A stretch of DNA of 40,913 nt, taken from Methanobacteriota archaeon (GTDB lineage Archaea > Altiarchaeota > Altiarchaeia > IMC4 > QMZM01). Shown one piece after another: positions 40,706 to 40,913 of this stretch; position 1 is the first letter of the stretch, and every line of letters starts with the position of its first letter. The stretch spans positions 1-40,913 of the forward strand of contig CAIYYO010000245.1 in the NCBI GenBank assembly GCA_903930485.1, written 5' to 3'. The notes below the pieces were generated by a model. The model did not search any database. It was not told the DNA's origin and saw nothing but the letters and a program-made list of their open reading frames with translations. Position numbers and translations under genes: made by a program.

Positions 40706-40913
40706 ATGGCTCTTGTGAAAGATTGCATGTCTGAGGGAGTCGTTTTTCTTAATGTTGACGACACGATTTACGACGTTTCCCTTCTCATGAAGGAAAAAGG
40801 CGTAAGCTCCGTTATTGTCTACAGGAACAGGAAGCCTGCGGGAATAGGCACCGAGAGGGATATAGTCTGGAGGGTCGTCTGCGAGAAAAAAGATCCGGCC
40901 GGGACGAAGCTCG
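40706..40913 (+). CDS. CBS-domain protein, 3' end beyond window
   Basis: About 69 residues visible. VKDCMSEGVVFLNVDDTIYDVS...MKEKGVSSVIVYRNRKPAGIGTERDIV matches a CBS domain, which usually senses adenosine nucleotides as a pair of repeats. Only the first is visible. The start ATG at 40706 is 59 bases after the helicase stop. Confidence 0.85.
   Translation, partial: MALVKDCMSEGVVFLNVDDTIYDVSLLMKEKGVSSVIVYRNRKPAGIGTERDIVWRVVCEKKDPAGTKL

Overview
The window is archaeal chromosomal DNA. The evidence is a group II chaperonin (thermosome) ending in Gly-Gly-Met repeats, an MC1 chromosomal protein, a NucS/EndoMS-type nuclease, an XPD/Rad3 helicase, a class III type PRPP synthetase, DUF373, UPF0282 and COG1395/COG4030 family proteins. 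Start codons also sit about 28-31 bases from TATA boxes, as in near-leaderless archaeal mRNAs. Base composition is moderate in GC, apart from one AT-rich island. The Thr-rich Cys-containing surface proteins, dockerin-like tail and VirB2-like fusions resemble what is reported from Altiarchaeota and DPANN genomes, but the lineage cannot be settled from the sequence alone.

Layout. Positions 1-2322 (minus) carry a tandem pair of VirB2-like two-helix proteins fused through Thr-rich linkers to a propeller-like ectodomain; the first is cut by the window edge. Then follow aspartokinase and a COG1395 regulator (2430-4758) and a complete ABC importer (4781-8159). Next come a Cys-rich surface protein and a metallo-beta-lactamase-fold protein (minus, 8180-10090) and the thermosome (10264-11901). 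An AT-rich island (about 11990-14041) holds an orphan membrane protein, a structured intergenic segment and a zinc-finger nuclease of homing-endonuclease type. An MFS transporter follows, then a minus-strand block with a GEVED/dockerin-like protein, a subtilase, a frameshifted PfkB-type kinase and a HAD protein.

From 21448 onward the theme is surface structures: a prepilin peptidase, a double-VirB2-like protein fused to a metzincin-like protease, and a DUF373 membrane protein. MC1, PRPP synthetase, a membrane-bound spermidine-synthase-like protein and a NucS-like nuclease come next. A second prepilin peptidase follows, with a highly structured 5' region. A Tad-type assembly module (membrane platform and ATPase, minus) is divergent from six consecutive prepilin-like genes (34937-37327). 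The window closes with an adenosine-specific kinase family protein, two small unknown proteins, an XPD-type helicase and the start of a CBS-domain protein.

How they fit: the two A24 peptidases, the Tad ATPase and platform, and six prepilin-like genes could together make one type IV pilus-like machine. The three VirB2-like fusion proteins look like a separate, possibly undescribed, surface family. Subtilase, metzincin, dockerin-like and Cys-rich proteins complete a rich extracellular repertoire. No tRNA, rRNA or CRISPR array was seen, and no stretch over 300 bases lacks a gene.
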